DNA of 64,000 bases, from NCBI RefSeq assembly GCF_900634625.1, contig NC_041034.1, forward strand, positions 19,835,971-19,899,970, given 5' to 3'. This document shows positions 49,493 through 60,217 of this stretch, piece after piece (position 1 is the stretch's first letter; each line of letters starts with the position of its first letter). Source of the stretch: Parambassis ranga. Lineage: Eukaryota > Chordata > Actinopteri > Ambassidae. The notes under the pieces were generated by a model that saw nothing but the letters and a program-made list of their open reading frames with translations, searched no databases and had not been told where the DNA came from. Made by a program: the position numbers and the translations under genes.

Positions 49493-50890
49493 TCCTGCAA
49501 GGGGGAGGGGGGAGGGACCCGGGACCTGGGCTGCGTACTGGCCTCTGGTCAACAAGTATGCCTCGTATGCTGAGAGACCCTTGAGAGCGTCATCGAAGAC
49601 TCTTCTGCAGACACATCACACAGGACGAATATTAGTTTAATGACAAGTTTATGTTGCATTTCAAGATTCCCGATGCAGTGAAACAAGTGGACAGTGGCAC
49701 ACACCTTTTGTACTATCATGGAGGGAGATGGCACAAGAAGTAGAAAAGATGACTGTCAGTTTTAAATGGAGTGACTTTCAGAGGAATCAAATGCATCGAA
49801 CAATCTTTACACAGCGAGAGTTCTGACTTCAGAATGTCCCATTCTGGCACCTGTAGTTAATCACAAAAAGGGCTTGAATCCACATGACTAAAAGTACTCT
49901 CTTTAATTTTCAACTGACAGTCTTTGCAGCTAATGTGTCATTTCGCCTCCTAAAATAAGAGCGAGGACGGGTGGAAGGGGTGTGTTTGTGTGTGTGTGTG
50001 TGCGTGTGTGTGTGTGTGAAGTTTGTGTAATGCTGTCCACATATCTGCAGAAGTGACTGTCGGCATCATTCACGCTTCTGAAATGACTCACAGGTTCTCA
50101 GGTCGAACGACACTCTCATCCGACGTGTTTCTTCCTCAGAACACTTGACTCACTGCTGCATCGGATCTTTTTTCCAGCATGAATTTTAGATATTTTTTCG
50201 TCTCCCATGAGCAAAAAAAAGAAAAACAATCTGTAGTAAAACCAGTGTATTACTGACTGCACATATAGTATGTATATTGGATTTGTGCCCCTCTGTTTGC
50301 ATTTTGGTGTTGAAGGTTTGCATATTTATTCTGTTTTTTTTGTTTGTTTCTTTTTTTCTGTATTCTGAGGAAGCTGGTGGCCACTAATATGTGACTTCAC
50401 CTAATGACTTGGGTGATTCTGCCCCCTGCTGGTCACTACAAACTGAGAGATCTCACACACAGATGGTGACTTGGGAACTTTTTATTCAAAGGAAGAAGAC
50501 GTTTTCACTGCAAGAGGAAAGAACTGAGTACTTATGCCTCTTTCCTTTTTATGTGAAGGCTTTGAAGAAACTGTGAATCAATTTCAGCTCTCTGTTTTGT
50601 ACTAAAATACAAATGGAATCACTTGTTTCTAATGTGAAGATGTCTAGAAGAAGAAGAAAAAACTCATGTTATATTGAATGTTCTGATTGTTCATTGTGAA
50701 GTATGTTGCTCATTCATTTTCTTTTCTGCATTGTTTTTTTGTTTGTTTTCATTTTTTTAAATGGATCTTCCAAAACAAGTGACATGCTAGGGGAATATTT
50801 TTATTTTATTTGTACACTTTGTTGTCATAATCTATTGTGTTTCAATAGAACAATTTTAATAATTAAAACATGTAAAGGTTCGCATGGACG
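49493..50890 (+). other. pknox2: pknox2 3' UTR
   Basis: There is no splice site or coding potential between the stop and a candidate poly(A) signal ATTAAA at 50862-50867. The stretch is AT-rich, with a GT microsatellite at about 49981-50018 and many poly-T tracts, as usual for 3' UTRs. The end is inferred; the transcript could end earlier. Confidence 0.6.
50862..50867 (+). promoter_or_regulatory. Candidate poly(A) signal of pknox2
   Basis: An ATTAAA hexamer in an AT-rich context, followed by GTTCG/TTTGTTTAGG sequence rich in G and T. The variant hexamer and the lack of transcript data leave this tentative. Confidence 0.4.
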
Positions 50891-51057
50891 TGCAGCATTT
50901 GTTTAGGTTGAGCACACCTGTGCTAGCAATTGTGCACCATCGATAAACATTGACATTTTTTAAACCAGAGCCAGCCCCCGATAGGCCATTGAGGGAACTG
51001 CAATATATTGATTTTAAAAAATTTGGAAACATTTTATTTTACCTTAGCTTCATTTCA

Positions 51058-51200
51058 CAGGGGCTGTGTCTAAAATCACCCCCTACTCACTATATAGGGC
51101 GCTATAGAATGTCTTCGCCATTTTGTTTTGTTGTCCAAATGTGTTGTGAGGATTCTTACTCTACACAGTCATCATGAAAAGTAGTGTACAACTGATGGTC
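51058..51200 (+). repeat. Miniature element end with CTCACTATATAGGG
   Basis: GGGGCTGTGTCTAAAATCAC, CCCCTACTCACTATATAGGG and CGCCATTTTGTTTTG. The inverse of this end is found at 36150-36197 (CTATATAGTGAGGAGGGGGT). Confidence 0.55.
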
Positions 51201-51329
51201 ACTACATTGGCAATATAGCACAGCACACAAATTGATTTTAAAATGATGTGATTTCAGCATTATAATCATCCAAACATACACCACACACTAATTTCACTGA
51301 ATCCCTTTGGGAAGGTCCCTCAGGAAAAG

Positions 51330-51360
51330 TGTGTGTGTGTGTGTGTGCGTGTGTGTGTGT
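51330..51360. repeat. GT microsatellite
   Basis: (GT)n with one GC interruption, adjoining the truncated miniature element at 51360-51593. Confidence 0.9.
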
Positions 51361-51593
51361 CTGCTCGCCGCCGACAGCCCGTTCTCCCACATCTGCCGGA
51401 AATGCATTACCATCGAATCTAAACACTTACTTCACACCAAACTAGGAACTAAGACACATTCTGTGCTGCAAATGCATTAAAGTTTTTAGACTTGCATGCC
51501 ATGTGATGACATCACTAATGACCCGTCGACTACTAAATTAGTTGTAGACGAATTTTGCCATCGACTATTAGTGGACTAGTCATTGCAGCCCTA
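51360..51593. mobile_element. TIR miniature element (GTCGACTAGTC family), copy 2, truncated
   Basis: It shares ACTAATGACCCGTCGACTAC and ATCGACTATTAGTGGACTAG with copy 1 and ends ATTGCAGCCCTA. The left terminus is absent and replaced by a GT microsatellite. Confidence 0.65.
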
Positions 51594-51658
51594 GTTCACG
51601 TTACAGTACTGCCATGCTAAAACACTCTCTCCTGTGAGATCAACGGGTGTGCCATTGG

Positions 51659-51850
51659 CAGTGGTGAGAAGTAACTAAGTATTTGTACTTCATTACTGTA
51701 CTTTTTATTTTTACTTATTTATTTATTTTACTTCACCAAGAAATGATAGTGCTTAAAAAATGATAGACTTTTACTCCATTACATTTTACAGCTTTTATCT
51801 GTACCTACACTACTTTCTTCAATGTTTGTAGTTACTGGTTACATTTTATG
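51659..51850 (+). repeat. Common fish repeat starting CAGTGGTGAGAAGTAACTAA
   Basis: The start and the following TACTTCATTACTGTACTTTT and TTTACTCCATTACATTTTAC match a DNA-transposon-derived repeat I know from many teleosts. Class not certain. Confidence 0.55.
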
Positions 51851-52099
51851 AATACAGTTGTATTCATACCACTGTGCTGGACTGTACTGCTGGACTGAGA
51901 TGAAGGTGTCACGCTGCATGCTGTGCTTTTTTTAATGTACATTAATCCTGAGGCCAGTGCGCTGGCTCAGTTAGCTAACTAGCTAACTTTTTTTTCTACT
52001 TTTTTTAACACCATACCATAGATCAGCATAAAATAGCCTAATTATCCAACATTTACTAGATTTATAAAAACTAGTTCAGTGTATCAGGGGTGCAGCCCA

Positions 52100-52260
52100 T
52101 TCTTCCAATGGCAACCCCCGCCAAGATGGCAACCCTCCATGCCAGTGGGAAAAAATGCCTCCAACATTACTTGCTGCGCATGTGAACCGAACAAAACACA
52201 AGCCGAACTGTGACACATGTACTGAACGGTTCAGATTTTTGTCCTGAACCATCATACCTA
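52100..52260 (-). repeat. Repeat fragment with GTGAACCGAAC and ACTGAACGGTTCAG
   Basis: The spacing of GTGAACCGAACAAAACACAA and TGTACTGAACGGTTCAGATT resembles a fish miniature element with GAACCG-type repeats. Only a fragment is present. Confidence 0.35.
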
Positions 52261-53848
52261 GTAACATCAGTAGCAGCATAAGTATTACCAGGAGCTCTGC
52301 ACTCATTATCCAAATGCCGCCACATAGATATTGGGAGACAAATCAATTGCGTGAGCTAACACAAACAATGACCAGCAGCAGTTGTATATATCAAAATAAA
52401 ATGAAATAAAATCAATCAACTACTTTTTACATTGTACATATTTTAACTCATACACAGGTACTTAAACACGTGGTCCACAAATAAACTATGAGTTTAACCA
52501 TATTATAAACCATATCATATAAATAACCTCATTTTTAAAACATTGTTAAAAATGCAACTGAATCATACCCAGTAATCAGCAATTCACTCGGGCACCACAA
52601 TGGCTGGAGCAATAGGCTCTGCCTATACTGCAGTAACTGGTAGGAGCTTAGCCACACAGGTCATTATTGGCACGGGCAGTTTGTGGTGAGATGAACAGGT
52701 ACTTCTATTAGAAAGCTTAAAACTCTGGACATCGCAGCAGTCCGTCAATAATTATTCAGCATGTGCAGCAGGTCAGATAAGCAGAGTAGCCAGTGGCTGC
52801 AACCAGTAATAACACCATGTGGGATTAAATGTTAATATAATAATATCCATACACTCTAATTTGTCATGGGATTGGAGTTGCTGTAAACAGTTGGCGATCA
52901 GTATTAATGAATACAACACTTAATGCAAGAACGCTCAGCTCCAATAAATCTCTTGATGGATATGAATATCATGGTATGCCTATGGATTATATGGACCCAT
53001 TTCATCTGCTACCAACTGAAGACTTATCACTTGCAGTATGTGAATAGAACCACCATATAACATGGAGGGCCTAATCAGAGCTCTCCAGCCAGAAAATAGC
53101 ACATCATAATCTGGCATAACAAGTACAACAGGTAATCAAAAATTTTCTGACAGCCACATATAGGAATATTTTCCATTTTGCAACAGGGTTTCTGATGAAG
53201 CTAAACATCTGACATGCCCAGTGGTTTGTTCCATCTGTCTGTCACCCTGTATGGGCTAAAGAGATCACATCAACCAATCAGAATACTTCACATATCTTCA
53301 ATATGTTATGCTAGTTGTTCATAATGGATATTGATTGGTTCGAGCTACTGCTGGCATTCCTTTGAGTATTAAGAAGAATGTAGTGTAATCTGGATGTTAT
53401 GTGACATGACAGTGTCTGTGTGTGTGTGATCTAACATATATACATTTAGTTCCCTGAAAAAAATACATACAAAAAGTATTTACATCAAAGTATTTCAATT
53501 AAAGGACACATTGATGTTAAGATAGCTAGGAATACCATAAAACTTCAAATAATAGCCCGGGCCTTTATTTGCCTAAATCGCAACATTGTCCTTTGCCCAG
53601 CTGGCCATCACGCAAAAAACATTTTTCCATACAAGCCAGACATTTCTGACTGTAACAGATGGTATAAATAAATTGAAATGAACAGGCCATTTTATCACTA
53701 AACAGAAAAAGACTGTGAACAGACACACACAGCAAAATAGTCATCATGCAACCACAAACGAAATCCAAATGAAGGATGCTGCTCTGTAAGTGCTGGGTGT
53801 GTATATTAGACATGCTAATTTCAGGAACATACTATAGAAAAACCCATC

Positions 53849-54240
53849 TACACTGCTAGTTAAACGTTTTACAACACCCCAATGGTTTTTTATATATTGA
53901 AACACTGTGGTACCATATCCTGGTGAGCATTATTTGAACAGTATTGTACTGCAGAAAGTAGTGTGGCTATAAAAGTGGCGAGAAAAGGGCAATTCACAAT
54001 GGAACAGAGCTCATAACACTGACAGAAAGAGGTCTGGCAGGCACAAAGCCACAACAGAATCAGACGGCAAGTGTGTGACAGTCAACAGCTTGTGTGATAG
54101 GCGGCCACAGCATTCTGTAGAATCATGCAGTACCCTCTAGTATGCACCTATTGGGTCAGGGGTTCATCCTACAGCACGATCATGACCCAAAACATAAGTC
54201 CAGGCTGTGACAGGACTACCTCAGAGATGAGAGATGCAGC
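53849..54240 (+). pseudogene. Decayed Tc1-like transposon
   Basis: The left end TACACTGCTAGTTAAACGTT resembles Tc1 termini. AATGGAACAGAGCTCATAAC through GTGTGACAGTCAACAGCTTG matches the transposase N-terminal region. At 54169-54232 a frame reads LQHDHDPKHKSRL*QDYLR, corresponding to the D-N-D-P-K-H motif around a catalytic Asp of Tc1 transposases, with an in-frame stop. The middle and the right end are deleted. Confidence 0.6.
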
Positions 54241-54959
54241 TAGCTATAGTAATTGCTATACCAGTTAGTGCCCCTAAGGGCTGACAAACTATAGCAGTGG
54301 TAATGTACAATGGTAACAGTGACCTGCAGTGTCACATTATATACAAAAAGAGTGACGAACGTTGATCAGAGGGGGCCCTGTGAATCCTTGCCTAGGACCC
54401 CAACAGACTCTATAAGCACCTCTGTTCTTAATACAGAGAAGATAGATCCTTAGAAGTGTGTAGTTCTTGGTGTGCAACTCAGCAGAGAGTCCTACAAACC
54501 ATCTCTAACACCGATAAACATAAGGTCATACTGGGACAGTATCAGAAAACACTGTTACATTAAATTCCACCACTGTTGTTTCCTGAACGTCAGATGTTAT
54601 CACACAGACAGAATTTTCTCACATTGTTCTCCCTCCTCTCAAACACGACACGAGTCGGGCTCAGAAACATGCCTGCTGTACTTTTCAGCATGAGGCTGAA
54701 ACGCTGTAAAAAATAGCATCAGAATGACAGACGCTAAAAAAGCCACTGACGATGGTTCACTTGTTTGAAGTGGGCCACAGCCAGAGCGCTTTAGAGCATG
54801 GACACACCAAAAAAAACCAGACACACACACACACACTGCTGCAAGGCCCGCTTGTTGGAGGTCTGCAGCAGACTCTGCCATCTGAGCGCCTACATGCTCC
54901 CAGATGTCCTCTCTGTAATTACAGCCAAACCCAGCTTGGCCTGGTTCAGCCCAGGTCCA

Positions 54960-55091
54960 ACCTCTCATTTACCCAGGCCCTCCCTGAGTACTTAAGGAGC
55001 TCTCCAAGTCTGTGTGGGCCTTTAAAGGAGCTCTTTGGGTCTGCAAACATACTGTCCAATAGTTTTTGTTGAGAAACCTGGAAGATTTAAG
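54960..55091 (+). promoter_or_regulatory. panx3: Putative panx3 promoter and non-coding first exon
   Basis: A donor-like AAG|GTAAGG places an exon end at 55091, 113 nt before the coding exon acceptor. Upstream are a TATA-like TTTAAAG at 55021 and a CCAAT at about 55054. The transcription start is not determined. The exon is inferred from the spliced 5' UTR that the acceptor at 55203-55204 requires. Confidence 0.4.
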
Positions 55092-55204
55092 GTAAGGTTA
55101 ATAATAATCAATGTTTATTCTTATACAGTATTCATTTCTGCTTTATTTGATCAGATAAAGTATGATGTGACAAACAAACCTTTTTTTTTTCAATCGCTTT
55201 CTAG

Positions 55205-55397
55205 GTGTCCAAAATGTCCATCGCCCAGGCAGCGGCTAAGGCCATGCTGTCTGATGCCCTGCTGCAGGACAGCTCCGGGATTCACCGCATCAGCCACCTG
55301 GAACTGGAGCTTCCTCTGGACAAAGTCATCAAGTTTGTGTCTGTTGGTCTTCCACTGATGCTGGTGTGCATGGCCTTCGCCCGTGAGGTCTCCCTGG
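55205..55397 (+). CDS. panx3: panx3 coding exon 1 (start, first membrane segment)
   Basis: The acceptor CGCTTTCTAG precedes 55205. ATG 55214 has A at -3 and starts MSIAQAAAKAMLSDALL, matching the family N-terminus. Because the nine bases before the ATG follow a splice acceptor, the transcript must have an upstream non-coding exon. The exon encodes residues 1-61 and one base of Gly62; the donor is GTAAGC. Confidence 0.93.
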
Positions 55398-58300
55398 GTA
55401 AGCCGCTCTCTGTTTCAGATCTATGTTTTGTATTCCATTCGCCTCTGCCTTTAATTATACCTCTTGTTTTGCCTCGCTGCTTTGTGGTGTCTGTTCCAGT
55501 GACATTGTTATTAACTATTTTTGAGCTATATCAAACATACTAAAATACACACACAGTGGAAGATATTCAAAGTTATTAAAAAAGGATTAAACATTTTATT
55601 TCATGCACTGAATAACAAAAGTGCTTTTAATGAGGAAGGAGACACTTAAACATCACCTGTCATTAACAGAACATTTGTCTCCATTAAGGCCTCACAACAT
55701 ATTAAATAATAACTGACTAAAATAAATAACAATCCAAAACAAACTTAGTACCACACTGTTGCTGTGGAGACTGACTTCCTTGACTGAACAAGAGCTCTTC
55801 CTACCAGAGCTGGTCTGCAATCAGGCTGATGCTTCTGATGCTAATTGCCACGGGGAGGGGGATGATTGAGAGCAGCGTTCACTGATGCTAGCATGCTGCA
55901 ATTACAAGCCGAAGTTCTTCTGTGGCAGCTCCCCTCTATTTGAGTCAAATGAGTGGATATGTTGATTAACCTGAGGGTGTCTCTGTGTGTGTGTGTCTGT
56001 ATAATATGGTGGTGCAACTGATGGATCTTGGCTGTGTATCTGCTGCGTTGTCAGTTTCACAACAGTGCTTGATTGCCGTCTGAAGTCTGGTTTACTTGCA
56101 CCTGCACTCACAGACAAGAAGTCTTGTATGAGGAACAAATGTAGGAAACATGTGCCAGTGTTGATTGGGGGGGGGGTAGTTGTAAGGAGCAGTGGCAGAC
56201 AGTCTGGAGTTGAAGGAGAAGAGTGTTTTTTCATGTTTTGGCAACACAAGCAAACCACAAAAAATGGATTGCCTTGGAAAGCTGCATTAGAGCACACAAC
56301 ATAACTACACTTTTACTTGCCATGTTACACTCCATAATTATAACCCATAACTATGTATTCCAACGCCCTCTAGTGGTAATAGGAATTACGACGTGTAAAG
56401 GAGGTCAAGGTGGATAGATGGATGACAGAACAGGAGAAACATTAGTTCTGTTCTAAACGAAATATAAACATTTCTTTGAACTATAACTGTTTAAAGTACA
56501 TGTTTATTATTTATCCTAACTGTGTAGACGTCAAATGGAATAAGACAAACTTCCCATTCTGCATTTTACAGGTCAATGCTTTTTTTACTATTTTAAGAAA
56601 AGGTATTTTTTGACACTTAAGTAACTTATAATTAATCTAATAATTAATATAATTAATTTAATTTAATTTTTTTAAATTAGATATGGTGTATATAGTTATA
56701 TATAAATCATTTATTTATGCATCTAAAATATATGTATTAGATATATTTCCATACACAGTACACAATATGTTTTAAATATATACTGATGTTTGAGATTTTA
56801 GTTTGTAACCAATTTGTAAGACTACAAGCTGGATCAATAGCTTTTATATGTAAAACAATATGAATATATTCCATCTGCTACGATAATTATATTGTAGGTG
56901 TCACTATGAATTGTGGGGGAGCTGTTGCAGGTTAGAGACCTCTAAAGGTCACCAGTCTGAGTGTGGAAATGCGTGGGTGTGTGAATGGGTAGTGCTTCTT
57001 CACACACTTGGATTAGAGACAAGTTTAAAAATATGGGCAGTAAAGTCTCTTCTAATGTTGAAACATGGCTGATGAATTACATACACACATGTAATTGGGG
57101 CATGTACAGTAACAGTTGCCTGTAATGAGGCAGCAGAAATCACGTCCTGACAGTAAATTAGTGTTTCTACTTACAGAGAGCAGGACAGATGTGAAGGGTA
57201 GAAAATAGAATGTTTCTCCTGTGAGGCGCTGCAGTCGCTGGGGCACACCCATCCCAAGGCCACTGTTTTAAGGGTGGAGCACCCTTGGGAATAACATATG
57301 GGTGTGGAGGAGGGATTCAAGTGGTTGGGCTATATGTGGTAATTCAAGGTGGAGGAGTACAATTTTGGAACCCAGAGTTTTTACATGGGAGGTTTGAAAA
57401 CATGCGATTTCTCCTGTGTTAAAACCTGTTGCACTGAAGGAAAATGGCACGCTGAAGCTCAGACGTATGTGTCTGTTAATGGACTGTTTGTGCAAAAGAT
57501 ATCAAATGCTAGGTGGCCTCAGAAAGCAACTCTCCACATTAGCAGGTAATGATACAGATAAACACTTGTTCTCTGCAGGGCCTCAGATCAGCTGTTTCCC
57601 TCCCAGCAACTTCACCATCAAGCAGGCCAGCTATGTAGACACGTACTGCTGGGATTCTCTCATGCATCACGAATTTGACAGTGATGGGAACTTCGAGGAG
57701 CGCTCTCTCTGGGTACACAAAGTAAGTTTAAAGATTCTAATAAGGCACCCTTGGCTTGTTATTCCCACCTACTGACGGTCAGGCTGACACATTCGAAAAT
57801 ATTTTTCATTAGTTTCTCTTTGTCTCAAAAAATAAACGTGAAAATGTCAGTGTAAAACAGTCTGAAAACATTCAGATCCAGTGCAGCCTAGTCACAAACA
57901 GGGGAGTGTTTCTAAATTGAGACTTCTGAGTTGTAAAGCTACTGTTTCTGCCACTTCTCTGCCTGTCCCAGATGTTCCCTTACTCTCTTCTGGCCATGGC
58001 CGTGTTGATGTACCTGCCAGCTCTGATCTGGCGCCAGCTCGTCACCCCCACGCTGGGCTCCGACCTGCTCTTCATAATTGATGAACTAGACAAGTCCTAC
58101 AACCGCTCGATCCGACTGGCCCAGAACATCCTGGATATGCGGCAGAACACCAAGAACCCTCTCACATTTCAGGCTGAGCTGCAGAGGTAGGAGAACTGCA
58201 ACTGGCGGCTTGTAGCACCAATACCTACTGCTCTTGGTTAAGTGGTGATTTAACTCCAAACTGTGTGAGCAAGTAGCTATGAAATACCCTTGATAAACCT

Positions 58301-59193
58301 TGATATACCCTTGATAACTAACCAGTTACTTCTCCTTGTCCTGTTGCAGGGCAAAGAGGAAGCGATATTTTGAGTATCCCCTTCTAGAAAGATATATGAA
58401 GTGCAAACAAAACTCCTACTTCCTTGTTAGCATGCTTTTCTTGCGCGGCTTCCTCCTTCTGACCTTCATGACTGCCGCCTGCCTCTACCTGGCCTACTTC
58501 CACCTCTCTGCCTTCCTGCAGGACGAGTTCAGCTGCTTTGTGCGAACGGGTATGCTGCGAGACCAGAACTGGGTCCCTGAGCTGGTTCAATGTAAAATGA
58601 TTGGCCAGTTGGTCTTTCAGGTGATAAGCGTGGCGAACGGTGCCGTCTATGTACTGTTGGCGCCTATTGTCCTCTTCAGCCTCATCCGGCTCTTTGTTTG
58701 GGACACCACCTTCATCTCGGTCTATGAGGTCCTTCCAGCTCTGGACCTCATCAACAGCCGACGACTGGGCTGCCCACTAAACGACCTCAACGTCCTCTTG
58801 CTCTTCTTGCGTGCCAATGTGGCTCACTTGAAGTCCTATGGGCAGGTGAGAGCCTTGTGCTCTCTTGCGCCACCACAAGTTGGCAATGCAACTGCAGGAC
58901 AAGGCCTGAACGCAATGCTGACCCAAGAGGAGATAGAGGAGCGTGAGGAGGCTGCGATGGAGCTTGCAGAGGAAGTGCAGGAGGCCAAGGAGGAGGGGAA
59001 GCTCAACTTGGTGGATATCATGACAATTCTGGGAGCGGCGCAGGGGAAGGTGGTAAACTGCAGTGAGAAGAGGCCTCTGGTGGAGGACAATATGACCCTG
59101 GGTACCGTAACATTCATCTACACACTCAAACGTATTCTGCTAGTGGCTATTTTTGTCTACATCATTTGGGATGTACAGAAATTTATTAAGTGA
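55214..59193 (+). CDS. panx3: Pannexin 3, large-pore channel subunit, 4 coding exons
   Basis: Joined exons 55214-55397, 57579-57721, 57972-58186 and 58350-59193 make 1386 nt (461 aa plus TGA), longer than human PANX3 (392 aa). Four membrane segments are visible at about 39-57, 110-129, 205-231 and 268-294. Each extracellular loop has two cysteines (67 and 85; 243 and 262), the pannexin hallmark. Asn72 in NFT sits where mammalian PANX3 is N-glycosylated. The N-terminus (MSIAQAAAKAMLSDALLQ), SDLLFIIDELDKSYNRSIRL, YPLLERY and GCPLNDLNVLLLFLRAN match PANX3 best. Pannexins form heptameric plasma-membrane or ER channels for ATP, ions and Ca2+; PANX3 is best known from bone, cartilage and skin. The C-tail has an acidic helix (373-398) and ends in a hydrophobic segment (442-455) absent from the mammalian protein. 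The upstream neighbour is pknox2, as expected from 11q24 synteny. Confidence 0.95.
55398..57578 (+). other. panx3: panx3 intron 1
   Basis: It runs from donor GTAAGC to acceptor CTCTGCAG. It is unique or strongly AT-rich (56570-56900 is rich in TA and TTAA). No gene, and no repeat I can name. The other panx3 introns (57722-57971, 58187-58349) are short. Confidence 0.8.
57579..57721 (+). CDS. panx3: panx3 coding exon 2 (first extracellular loop)
   Basis: The acceptor is TGTTCTCTGCAG and the donor GTAAGT. It encodes residues 62-109 with the loop cysteines C67 and C85, the NFT sequon at 72-74 and SYVDTYCWDSL. The 2.2-kb intron before it is the longest in the gene. Confidence 0.94.
57972..58186 (+). 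CDS. panx3: panx3 coding exon 3 (second membrane segment and loop)
   Basis: The acceptor is CTGCCTGTCCCAG and the donor GTAGGA. It encodes residues 110-180 plus two bases of Arg181: MFPYSLLAMAVLMYLPALIW, then the conserved cytoplasmic segment SDLLFIIDELDKSYNRSIRL. Confidence 0.95.
58350..59193 (+). CDS. panx3: panx3 terminal coding exon (third and fourth membrane segments, C-tail)
   Basis: The acceptor is TGTCCTGTTGCAG; the stop TGA is at 59191-59193. It encodes residues 181-461, including the second-loop cysteines (243, 262), the last two canonical membrane segments, GCPLNDLNVLLLFLRAN, and NLVDIMTILGAAQGK, which aligns with VVDFMTLLAG near the end of human PANX3. About 50 further residues follow, ending in the hydrophobic ILLVAIFVYIIW. 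Confidence 0.96.
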
Positions 59194-60160
59194 CCCCTCA
59201 GACTACAAAAAAAGAGGATATGAAAAGAAGTGGGTTAGCATTAGCAGTCCTCACTGAAAAGAGATTGAGGAACATTTGCATCTGTAGAGAGTTTAAAGTA
59301 TTTCCCTCTGTAATGTTTATGATTGTGTTGTTTTACCTTTTTCAAACCAAAATGAAGCACCTATATTTCTAAAAGAGTCTTTTTGAAGCTCTGGCTAATG
59401 TAGAAGAGATGGATTTGTGGTACTTCCTAGCCCTAACTGCCCTCTCTGTCTCTTCACAGAGCCAAACCACCAGGGGTACCATGAGTTGAAGGAGACTGCA
59501 CCATTTAGTCATTACTAGGCCTCCTATGGACTGAATCAATGTGATAACAGTGGGGAAGGCAGAATGGGGTGGGGGTGGTGGGAGGGTTCTTTACAGTAGA
59601 TTTTCAAGAGTACTGTACCCACTGTGGGGGCTGTGGACACCTATAAAAGGTTTCTGTGGTCTGAAGATTTTTTTTAAAAAGCCTCTTTTAGAATTACAGG
59701 GCAAATTGTGTATCTGACTGGAAATGTCAATGGATGCGGATTTGTCAATTTTCTGTCACATCTGTAGCTGCTGCTGACTTTTTCTGTTTCCTAGAAAATG
59801 TACCCTCTAAAACTGCAGGGTAAAACCAAGGTGAGCTAGCTTGTTAACTGCTAACATCAAATTCTAGTTTGCTTAAGAGTAATATAAGATAAATAATCAT
59901 ATTGAAACTAACTAACTATAACATTTTGGCACATGCCTCACAATCTAGAGGCAGAAAAACGTCGTCAGTGACAGCTATAGAGTTCAGACTCACTATCTTC
60001 CACTGCATATACAGTATTTAATGAAGCAAATGTATTAGTATTTTAACTTATCTACTCCATTTATTGTTATTTGCTTATAAACTTCTTTTTTTGTTCTGTG
60101 AATTATGTAAACCAGCGTTCTATGTTTTTCTGAATTAAAATCTTTTTATTAGTGTGTTTT
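59194..60160 (+). other. panx3: panx3 3' UTR
   Basis: Non-coding sequence after the stop, reaching the poly(A) signal candidate ATTAAA at 60134-60139 with T-rich downstream sequence. An AATAAA at 60250-60255 could serve as a more distal site. Its last 317 bp (59901-60217, slightly overrunning the UTR) reappear at 62178-62495. Confidence 0.55.
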
Positions 60161-60217
60161 ACTTCTTACTTAAGCTTGACGATGAATGAATAGGACACAA
60201 TAACCTTTGACAAACAA
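59901..60217 (+). repeat. Source copy of a 317-bp duplicated segment (panx3 3' UTR end)
   Basis: Matches 62178-62495 base for base by eye except one extra T in a T-run (five here, six there). It includes the panx3 poly(A) signal candidate. Confidence 0.9.
60134..60139 (+). promoter_or_regulatory. Candidate poly(A) signal of panx3
   Basis: ATTAAA followed within 25 bp by T-rich and TGTGTTTT sequence, a typical cleavage-site arrangement. The same hexamer is carried in the downstream duplicate at 62178-62495. Confidence 0.45.

Larger units (their letters stand above)
50891..54959. other. pknox2-panx3 intergenic region
   Basis: About 4 kb without a gene. It contains fragments of several miniature transposon families (51058-51200, 51360-51593, 51659-51850, 52100-52260) and a decayed Tc1-like element (53849-54240). 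54470-54950 is unique and may contain panx3 upstream regulatory sequence. Confidence 0.7.

Noticed and set aside
49213..49555. Serine- and leucine-rich frames antisense to the last pknox2 exon
   Set aside because: Shadows of the GAG/GAA repeat that encodes polyglutamate on the + strand.
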